From Phycisphaerales bacterium (GTDB lineage: Bacteria; Planctomycetota; Phycisphaerae; Tepidisphaerales; Tepidisphaeraceae), in assembly GCA_028288945.1 (NCBI GenBank), contig JAQGHH010000115.1, forward strand, positions 1 to 5,227: DNA of 5,227 nt, in the 5' to 3' direction. The notes beneath the pieces were generated by a model that saw nothing but the letters and a program-made list of their open reading frames with translations, was not told the DNA's origin and did no database searches. Shown piece by piece: positions 1 to 4,441 of this stretch. Within the stretch, counting starts at the first letter, position 1, and each line of letters opens with the position of its first letter. The translations under genes and the position numbers were made by a program.

Positions 1-580
1 CAGTTTTAAGATCAATGCAATGGAGCTTGCCTTCTGCGCCATAGGTATAGACCGATTCGCCCGAAACCGCCGGGCTCGACCGCGGCCCGTTGCAGTAGCC
101 GTACCGGTCGCGGTAGGCGGTGGGATAAACGTAGCGCCAATATCGCTCGCCGGTGGACGCCTTCAGGCAGTCGACAATTTCGTTGTCCGCCGAGCGGTGA
201 AACAGGATCAACCGCTCGCCCGCCACCGCTGGCTCGGCATACCCTTCGCCCTTGGCCATCTCCCACACCAGTGCAGGCCCGCCGGGCGGAAACTTGCCCA
301 GCAGCCGCGTTTCGCCGGAAAACCCGTTGTGCCGCGCGCCGAGGAAGCAGGGCCAGTCTTCAATTGCCGCTTCTTTGGCAAGCGGTTTGGGTGCAGCATG
401 AAACGTCGTGTCGGCATTTTTCTGCGCTTCCGGCGCAGGCGACGTAATCAATTCATTTACGACCGGCGGCCCTGGATCGCGGAATTGCGGAGCGGACGAT
501 GGGGCGGCGAATGCCAGTGCGCTCGTCGCCAGGACAACACCGCCGATAAGCATGCGAAGGGGAATGCCGAAGCTGATCAT
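1..580 (-). CDS. Secreted PQQ-like beta-propeller repeat protein (C-terminus beyond window)
   Basis: The minus-strand frame is open from the ATG at 580 to the window edge and gives 193 residues. Residues 1-25 form a signal peptide: a short polar start, a hydrophobic core (LIGGVVLATSALAFA) and an AFA-A cleavage site, so the protein is probably exported. A low-complexity Pro/Ala linker follows to about residue 73. Residues 75-91 (DWPCFLGARHNGFSGET) match the conserved opening of planctomycete PQQ-binding-like (BamB/quinoprotein-like) propellers. Two blade repeats follow, at about 117-152 (PAVAGERLILFH, then DCLKASTGERYW) and 166-193 (SSPAVSGESVYTYGAEGKLHCIDLKTG pattern, written here as its halves SSPAVSGESVYTY and GAEGKLHCIDLKTG). 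Full members usually have 6-8 blades over 400 or more residues, so most of this gene lies outside. Enzyme activity and PQQ binding cannot be judged from this part; many such proteins are non-enzymatic. The ATG lacks a ribosome binding site and overlaps the stop of a short upstream ORF; GTG at 586 is an alternative start. Confidence 0.88.
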   Translation of the reverse strand, partial: MISFGIPLRMLIGGVVLATSALAFAAPSSAPQFRDPGPPVVNELITSPAPEAQKNADTTFHAAPKPLAKEAAIEDWPCFLGARHNGFSGETRLLGKFPPGGPALVWEMAKGEGYAEPAVAGERLILFHRSADNEIVDCLKASTGERYWRYVYPTAYRDRYGYCNGPRSSPAVSGESVYTYGAEGKLHCIDLKT

Positions 581-627
581 GGGCACGATAGTATCACGGG
601 AATACCGAGTATCACGGAAATAGCCAT
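577..627 (-). CDS. Possible 16-residue leader ORF coupled to the propeller gene
   Basis: The frame from the ATG at 627 reads MAISVILGIPVILSCP and ends in a TGA whose first two bases are shared with the start codon of the propeller gene (ATGA overlap at 580-577). A strong GGGGAGG ribosome binding site lies 6 bases before this ATG, while the propeller ATG has none. Such an arrangement fits translational coupling, in which ribosomes finishing the leader restart on the main gene. The peptide is hydrophobic and contains a repeated hexapeptide (ISVILG, IPVILS) caused by an 18-bp tandem duplication. No homologue is recognised. Alternatives are that ATG 627 is the true start of the propeller gene and an indel or sequencing error split the frame, or that the ORF is chance. 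Confidence 0.35.
   Translation of the reverse strand: MAISVILGIPVILSCP
590..625. repeat. 18-bp imperfect tandem duplication in the leader ORF
   Basis: On the plus strand AGTATCACGGGAATACCG (590-607) is followed directly by AGTATCACGGAAATAGCC (608-625). The copies agree at 15 of 18 positions, including the first ten. Because 18 is a multiple of three, the duplication keeps the reading frame of the leader and doubles a six-residue block. Confidence 0.8.
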
Positions 628-633
628 CGCACG

Positions 634-640
634 CCTCCCC
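634..640 (-). promoter_or_regulatory. Strong ribosome binding site GGGGAGG before ATG 627
   Basis: GGGGAGG on the minus strand sits 6 bases before the ATG at 627, which is ideal spacing. It is far from the propeller ATG at 580 (53 bases), so it serves the short upstream frame or shows that the annotated propeller N-terminus is not the whole story. Confidence 0.55.
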
Positions 641-649
641 TTTTCAGCG

Positions 650-813
650 CGATCGCGTTTGGCCCCAAGCGATCTGGTCCCCTCTCTCGGTACTCCGGGA
701 GAGGGTTAGGGTGAGGGGCATTTTTCCCGCGTCGCTCGCGGATCATCGGAAAAAACCCTCACCCCAGCCCTCTCCCGGAGTACCGGGAGAGGGAGAAACG
801 CCAAACGCGATCG
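650..813. repeat. Nested compound inverted repeat with two 26-bp palindromes
   Basis: This spacer between the hydrolase gene and the propeller leader is a three-level inverted repeat. The outermost arms are a perfect 14-bp pair, CGATCGCGTTTGGC (650-663) and its reverse complement (800-813). Inside lie two copies of a roughly 48-bp element in opposite orientation (about 680-728 and 745-793). Each holds a 26-bp palindrome: 768-793 has a perfect 11-bp stem CCCTCTCCCGG with loop AGTA, and 680-705 is the same in reverse with one changed base. Each palindrome is flanked on its inner side by a G/C-rich block (TTAGGGTGAGGGG or CCCTCACCCCAG) and then a T or A run. The CCCTCACCCTAACCCTCTCCC motif recurs between genes in several high-GC bacteria, so this is probably a dispersed extragenic palindrome family member in inverted duplicate. 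No protein gene is seen in 628-824. Confidence 0.85.
750..793 (-). terminator. Possible terminator after the hydrolase gene
   Basis: Reading the minus strand past the hydrolase stop at 825, an 11-bp GC-rich hairpin (793-768, tetraloop) is followed 12 bases later by six T residues (755-750). The mirror image exists on the plus strand (hairpin 680-705, five T at 721-725). The gap between stem and T run is longer than in a standard intrinsic terminator, so termination is plausible but unproven, and the structure may simply be the repeat family's shape. Confidence 0.35.
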
Positions 814-824
814 TCCTGGCCACC

Positions 825-1673
825 CTATTTCGACGTCCCCGACCGTCGCTCCCCCGCTTGAAGCACGCGGTACGGCTGCCCCAGTCGAACGCACTCGGCG
901 ATGAACGGCTCAGGGGAAGCCGTATTAAACTCGAACATGTCGTAGTGACAGGGGATCACCAGCCCGGCCCCGATGGCATGCGCGAGCTGCGCCGCTTCCG
1001 GCCCGGTGAGGTTCCCCGCCACCCGGCGCTCGGGAGCCCGGCCGTTGATCGGCAGCAGCGCCAGGTCCACCTCATAAGGCTTCACGCGCTCGACCAATCC
1101 GTCGTACAGCACCGTGTCCCCGCTGTGATACACAGCCCACGCGCCAGCACGAATGATGTAACCAAGAAAACGGCAATGCCCCGCGGCGTCGCGCTCGATC
1201 GTCTCATGAGCGGCGGGTATGCCGGTGAACGAAAAGTTGCCGACCTGCACGGTTTCTCCATCGTCCGCCGTCAGCAACTCCAACTCTTCAGCCCCCAGCC
1301 GATCCGCGGCAAACGCGCGATTGGCCGCCCCGACGATCACGGCAACGTCCGTGCTCATGTCCGTGATCGGCTTGAGTGTCCGCGCGTCCAGATGATCGGT
1401 GTGGTTATGCGTGCTGGCGGCGGCGGAAATAAAATCCAGCCGTGCCGGGTCGATCACCCGCCGGGTCATCCGCACGTGCGGCTTGTCCGTCGCCGCGTAT
1501 TTCTCGGTGAGCGATTCCGACAAATACGGATCGATCACCGCGCAATGCCCCTCATGCATGATCAAAAACCCGCTCTGCCCCAACCACCACACGTGCAACC
1601 CCGGCCGCCCCCGCATGGCTTCCACGTCGAGCAGAAAGGCGTCATCGGATAAGAGCGGTTCGATCACGATCAT
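825..1673 (-). CDS. UlaG-like metallo-beta-lactamase-fold metal-dependent hydrolase
   Basis: The product is 282 residues from the ATG at 1673 and cytoplasmic (no signal peptide). It shows the metal-binding set of the metallo-beta-lactamase fold: strand motif WLGQSGFLIM with VIDPYLSE (residues 30-53), THNHTDHLD (H89, H91, D93, H94), AAHE (H156), HSGDT (D186) and PCHYDMF (H243). Order and spacing are closest to the UlaG group, whose E. coli member is an L-ascorbate-6-phosphate lactonase of about 354 residues. This protein is shorter and no other ascorbate-use gene is nearby, so the substrate is unknown; a phosphorylated lactone or cyclic ester is only a guess. The frame also holds a GTG at 1694, but GGGAGG lies inside that extension, so it is unlikely. 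The ATG at 1673 is 1 base from that site and a GTG at 1667 is 7 bases away, the better spacing. Inverted repeats flank the gene on both sides, so it is probably transcribed alone. Confidence 0.88.
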   Translation of the reverse strand: MIVIEPLLSDDAFLLDVEAMRGRPGLHVWWLGQSGFLIMHEGHCAVIDPYLSESLTEKYAATDKPHVRMTRRVIDPARLDFISAAASTHNHTDHLDARTLKPITDMSTDVAVIVGAANRAFAADRLGAEELELLTADDGETVQVGNFSFTGIPAAHETIERDAAGHCRFLGYIIRAGAWAVYHSGDTVLYDGLVERVKPYEVDLALLPINGRAPERRVAGNLTGPEAAQLAHAIGAGLVIPCHYDMFEFNTASPEPFIAECVRLGQPYRVLQAGERRSGTSK

Positions 1674-1674
1674 G

Positions 1675-1680
1675 CCTCCC
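1675..1680 (-). promoter_or_regulatory. Ribosome binding site GGGAGG of the UlaG-like gene
   Basis: GGGAGG on the minus strand is separated by one base from ATG 1673 and by seven bases from GTG 1667. Since one base is too close for normal initiation, this site argues for GTG 1667 as the working start (280 residues), with only two residues' difference to the protein. Confidence 0.55.
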
Positions 1681-1687
1681 AAGAACT

Positions 1688-1765
1688 CGACCACAGATTA
1701 CGCAGATTCCACAGATTAAAATACAGCCTTACGGCCCAGTCTTAAATCTGTGGAATCTGTGGTCG
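1688..1765. repeat. Inverted repeat of 9-bp CCACAGATT units
   Basis: The spacer between the methionine synthase homologue and the hydrolase is mostly one hairpin-forming element. Its left arm is three tandem 9-mers, CCACAGATT (1691-1699), ACGCAGATT (1700-1708) and CCACAGATT (1709-1717). Its right arm is two copies of the reverse complement, AATCTGTGG (1745-1753 and 1754-1762). The outer 12 bases (1688-1699 and 1754-1765) pair perfectly, the middle left unit would bulge out, and a loop of about 26 bases remains. The element is AT-rich compared with its surroundings. Similar 'CACAGATT' iterated repeats occur between genes in Planctomycetota and Verrucomicrobiota genomes. It could act as a two-way transcription terminator, though there is no clean T run. 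Confidence 0.8.
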
Positions 1766-1786
1766 TATGCCCCATTCGGCGAAGCT

Positions 1787-2821
1787 CTACACTCGCAGCT
1801 CATTCCTTACGATCTTCACCCCCGCCACCATGTTCGCCAACTTCTGTTTTGCCGCCCAGCGGGCGGTCTGGCTGAGGCCGCAGTCGGGGGCGAAGGAGAG
1901 CCGGTCGGCGGGGGCGTGCTTGAGGCATAGCCGCACGCGGTCGGCGACGTCTTTGGGTGTTTCGATGTAGTAGCTCTTCACGTCGATGATGCCGACGGCC
2001 ACGTCCTTCGTCTTTGCGATCGGGCCGATCATCTCAATCTCGGCGAACTCGCGGCTGGCCATCTCGAGGTGGATCTCGTCCACTTTTATCTCCAAGAACG
2101 CCGGGAACATCGGCGCATACCGCCGGGGCCCGATGGCTCGGGCCTTGTAGTTGCCGAAGCACAGGTGCGTGGAAAGATGGCACTTGCCCACGACCGATTC
2201 GACCGTCCGGTTAAAGATCTCGACGAAACGGCTCGGCTCTTCGATATGTGCGTAACAACTCATCGAAGGCTCGTCCACCGTGATCTCCCGGCACCCCGCG
2301 CGCACGAGCGCCTCCAGTTCGCTCCGCACCAACGGCAGCAGCGCCTCGGTCAGCGCCCATCGATCCTTGTACTTGCCGCCCGGCGCCAACCGCCCGCTCA
2401 GCGTGTAAGGCCCCGGCACGCTCGCCTTGAGAGTCGGCCCGGCGGGCGCGAGCCGCTTGAGCCGCTCGAATTCATCCACCGCGCCCAAGCCGCGCGGCGC
2501 CCGAAGCTCGCCGACGACCTTATGCTTCCCCCGTTGATCATGCGCCGGCGGCCCCATCCGCCGGGGGGACGCGCTCTCCAGTTCGATGCCTTCGAGGTAG
2601 CCGTAGAAGGAGAGATTGAAATCGAGCCGCGTTTGCTCGCCGTCGGTGATGACGTCGAGCCCCGCGATGGTTTGATCGTGAATCGCGCAGACGACCGCAT
2701 CGTCCTGCGCCTCGGCAACGTCCGCGGAGCCGAACTGCCCGAGGTTCTGCGAAGCGAACTCGAGCCAGCTGGGGAACGGGTAGCTGCCGATGACGGTGGT
2801 GCGGAGGGGTTGGTTTTTCAT
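1787..2821 (-). CDS. Stand-alone MetE C-terminal-domain (core-MetE) methyltransferase
   Basis: The 344-residue product corresponds to only the catalytic C-terminal half of cobalamin-independent methionine synthase, a TIM-barrel zinc enzyme that moves a methyl group to homocysteine. Visible motifs are IGSYPFP (11-17), ITDGEQTR (58-65), TVDEPSMS (181-188), THLC (H219, C221), EIHLEMASR (E253) and FAPDCGLSQTARW (C314), so the full zinc set His-Cys-Glu-Cys is present. The N-terminal folate-binding half of classical MetE (about 750 residues) is missing. Known stand-alone members are folate-independent and can use methylcobalamin or methyl-corrinoid proteins, and some relatives act on other thiols. 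Which donor this one uses cannot be told. The ATG at 2821 directly precedes the conserved RTTVIGSYPFP segment; an upstream GTG at 2878 would overlap the HNH gene by 22 bases and adds an unconserved tail. It lies 35 bases after the HNH gene and ends before the 9-mer hairpin. No corrinoid protein, MetH reactivation domain or B12 riboswitch is seen nearby. Confidence 0.87.
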   Translation of the reverse strand: MKNQPLRTTVIGSYPFPSWLEFASQNLGQFGSADVAEAQDDAVVCAIHDQTIAGLDVITDGEQTRLDFNLSFYGYLEGIELESASPRRMGPPAHDQRGKHKVVGELRAPRGLGAVDEFERLKRLAPAGPTLKASVPGPYTLSGRLAPGGKYKDRWALTEALLPLVRSELEALVRAGCREITVDEPSMSCYAHIEEPSRFVEIFNRTVESVVGKCHLSTHLCFGNYKARAIGPRRYAPMFPAFLEIKVDEIHLEMASREFAEIEMIGPIAKTKDVAVGIIDVKSYYIETPKDVADRVRLCLKHAPADRLSFAPDCGLSQTARWAAKQKLANMVAGVKIVRNELRV

Positions 2822-2856
2822 ATCGTGTCTCTTGCAGCAACTTCTATCGCCAGTCG

Positions 2857-3258
2857 TTAGTACAAGGTTCTCCCGCACAGGATGATCGCCCTACGCGCAT
2901 CGATTTGCATGGGATCATTCAACGCCAACGTCCGGACCGTCGCACGCGCGATGGCAGTCTGCCCGACGATCTCTGCCCCGTCCCATTGGAAGTGCATTCT
3001 CCAGTCGTCGGTCCGAGGGTGAAATAGGCGAGCCAGGGACCCGTCCGACGGATCCACACCTGCAACATTGGGACCCTTGTGCCTGTTGCAAAAGCCACAC
3101 GCCAGCGCGAGGTTGGCAAGTGTAGTCGCCCCGCCGTGCTGCCTCGCAACGATGTGATCGATTACGAATCGAAGCTCAGAATGCACTTCCGGAAAGCGGC
3201 AGTACTCGCAAATGCCGTCCGCCCGACGACGAACCGCTAATTCAATCTTTTTGTCCAT
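2857..3258 (-). CDS. HNH endonuclease domain protein
   Basis: The protein is 133 residues and complete. Its core is a zinc-supported HNH (beta-beta-alpha metal) nuclease: CEYC (C17, C20), VIDHIVARQHGG (D34, H35), NLALACGFCNRHKGPN (N49, C54, C57, H60). The two CxxC pairs probably hold a structural zinc, while H35, N49 and H60 match the catalytic positions. A conserved tail follows (GSLARLFHPRTDDWRMHF, then WDGAEIVGQTAIARATV), which I recognise from a widespread single-domain HNH family in cyanobacteria and planctomycetes. Biological role is not known; it lacks the portal, terminase or intein context typical of phage or homing HNH enzymes. The start at 3258 has a GAGG site 4 bases before it. 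Only 6 bases separate it from the small upstream gene, with which it probably forms a unit. Confidence 0.88.
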   Translation of the reverse strand: MDKKIELAVRRRADGICEYCRFPEVHSELRFVIDHIVARQHGGATTLANLALACGFCNRHKGPNVAGVDPSDGSLARLFHPRTDDWRMHFQWDGAEIVGQTAIARATVRTLALNDPMQIDARRAIILCGRTLY

Positions 3259-3262
3259 TCAA

Positions 3263-3266
3263 CCTC
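3263..3266 (-). promoter_or_regulatory. Ribosome binding site overlapping the upstream stop codon
   Basis: The minus-strand sequence TGAGG at 3267-3263 combines the TGA stop of the small upstream gene (3267-3265) with the GAGG site of the HNH gene, 4 bases before its ATG. A ribosome ending on the first gene would sit on the second gene's start, which suggests coupled translation of the pair. Confidence 0.6.
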
Positions 3267-3531
3267 ACGCAGCCGGCGAATGCTGGTCCAGCGACCGCGA
3301 AGCTTTGGACTTGAGAATAATCAAGAAGGTATTGGCACTAAGAAACGCATCCAGAACACGTTCCTCTTCCGGCGACAAAACACCGTCCTGGGCTTTGTAC
3401 GAGAGTTCTTCAAAAAGGGCTTGTTGCTCTGATGAAAATTTCAGGGACAGGACATAGCGCGCCAAATCCGCGGAAAAGTCCCCTTGCTCGGGCTCGATAA
3501 GACTTTCGAGGATATCTGTCCCGTTCAGCAT
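3265..3531 (-). CDS. Small acidic protein of unknown function paired with HNH endonuclease
   Basis: The product is 88 residues from the ATG at 3531. The pattern ADLARYVLSLKFSSEQQALF - EELSYKAQDGVLSPEEERVL - DAFLSANTFLIILKSKASRSL (residues 21-81) matches a family of small proteins found directly upstream of this HNH type in cyanobacteria and planctomycetes. The family's features are a LARxxLxLxF opening, an ELxxKAxxGxLxxEExxxLDxxL middle and a LLxSKAxxSL end. It looks all-helical, with no signal peptide or membrane segment. No function is established to my knowledge. An immunity or regulatory role for the nuclease is possible but rests only on position. The frame remains open to an ATG at 3582, which would add 17 residues. 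Neither start has a convincing ribosome binding site, and 3531 is chosen because the upstream residues (TGTSCASPGRHVRI) look non-conserved. Confidence 0.78.
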   Translation of the reverse strand: MLNGTDILESLIEPEQGDFSADLARYVLSLKFSSEQQALFEELSYKAQDGVLSPEEERVLDAFLSANTFLIILKSKASRSLDQHSPAA

Positions 3532-3612
3532 ACAAATGATTCTAACGTGGCGGCCGGGCGATGCACAGGATGTTCCGGTCATCCGACCAAAATCTCACTT
3601 GAATCTTCCGGC

Positions 3613-4407
3613 CTAGCGTTCCGTTGCATCACGAGTCCCCAGCGGCGGGCCGAGCCGGGGGGGCACGGCGGATTTGAAGAATTCGCCCACAAACTGCGTC
3701 CCCGGCCGCGGCGGCGGCTCGGTGGGATTCACGGCGACAAAATCCGGCGACAGCGTCAGTGCGACCCAATCCACGGGCGTGCCGTCGCGGTTGCGCTCGT
3801 GATGCGGAATGCGCACCGGAACCGGCCCGGCGGGCAGGGGCAGTGCCCTAACGTTTTCGCTCGTCGGTTCCGCGCAATGTTCTGCGGGCGAGACAACGAG
3901 ATACTCCCGGCAGGCGATCGGACGGTCGGGATAAATTGAGCACGACTCGTTTTCCAAAAACGGGCAGGGGAGGCGCAGACGCCAGTATTGTTCGGAGAGC
4001 ACGCGGCCTTCACGCGAGTGCCGCGGGTCTAGCAGGCGCTCCAGCAGCCCGGCGCCTTGCAGCGCCTGGCGCACGACGGAAAATCGGCGGCGCATTTCCG
4101 TCCGCCGGGGCTCGGGCATGCGGTCGATCACCTTTACCAACTCGCGCGCCTCGATCGGCGAGATCGGTACAAGCTGCCGACAGCACGCGCCGCACCCGGC
4201 CCGGCACGACACCTTGAACCCGGCGTCCTCCACGTCTTTGACGGCCACGGCCATCAGTTGCGCGGAGATGGACCGGTAGACCGGCAGAAGTTCCGCCGGC
4301 CGGACGGGCCGGTCGGGCACGCTTACATGCAATCCGAGCCGGCGGCCGTTGACCGTCAGCTCGACCGTCGCAGTGCGGACGGGGGAAGATTGCGGTGAGT
4401 TTGCCAT
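3613..4407 (-). CDS. YkgJ-family cysteine cluster protein
   Basis: The 264-residue product carries the YkgJ signature: CRAGCGACC (C68, C72, C75, C76), then PCPFLENESCSIYPDRPIACREY with C148, C156 and C166, and a further C178. The eight cysteines are thought to bind a metal, zinc or an iron-sulfur cluster; the biochemical role of the family is not established. The protein is longer than many YkgJ members (often 100-250 residues). It has about 65 residues before the first cysteine run, including a predicted beta-rich stretch (TVELTVNGRRLGLHVSVPD), and a proline-rich C-terminal end. The cysteine-poor insertion at 80-140 is helical and charged. The start is the ATG at 4407, 34 bases after the SIS gene's stop; it has no clear ribosome binding site. 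The frame could extend to a TTG at 4485, but that would overlap the SIS gene and has no family support. Confidence 0.85.
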   Translation of the reverse strand: MANSPQSSPVRTATVELTVNGRRLGLHVSVPDRPVRPAELLPVYRSISAQLMAVAVKDVEDAGFKVSCRAGCGACCRQLVPISPIEARELVKVIDRMPEPRRTEMRRRFSVVRQALQGAGLLERLLDPRHSREGRVLSEQYWRLRLPCPFLENESCSIYPDRPIACREYLVVSPAEHCAEPTSENVRALPLPAGPVPVRIPHHERNRDGTPVDWVALTLSPDFVAVNPTEPPPRPGTQFVGEFFKSAVPPRLGPPLGTRDATER

Positions 4408-4441
4408 CGGGAATGCCGCGGATTTCGGCCACGTCTGGTGC

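Noticed and set aside
20..709. Long plus-strand open frame opposite the propeller gene
   Set aside because: Its product is rich in Arg, Pro and Ala without domain motifs, it crosses the signal peptide and repeat region, and the minus strand carries clear propeller motifs. It is an antisense artefact of high GC.
711..1652. 313-residue plus-strand open frame opposite the UlaG-like gene
   Set aside because: The minus strand encodes a complete set of metallo-hydrolase motifs; the plus-strand product has none and starts inside a palindromic repeat.
1688..1765. CRISPR-like array from repeated CCACAGATT units
   Set aside because: Units are 9 bp, directly tandem without spacers, and occur in inverted arms. 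There are no cas genes.
2069..2860. 263-residue plus-strand open frame opposite the MetE-like gene
   Set aside because: The minus strand carries zinc ligands and family motifs in order; the plus-strand product is Arg/Pro-rich and unrecognisable.
2857..3531. Calling the small protein/HNH pair a toxin-antitoxin or anti-phage system
   Set aside because: Only gene order supports it. The family is widespread on chromosomes, the small protein has no DNA-binding or known antitoxin motif, and no other defence genes are present.
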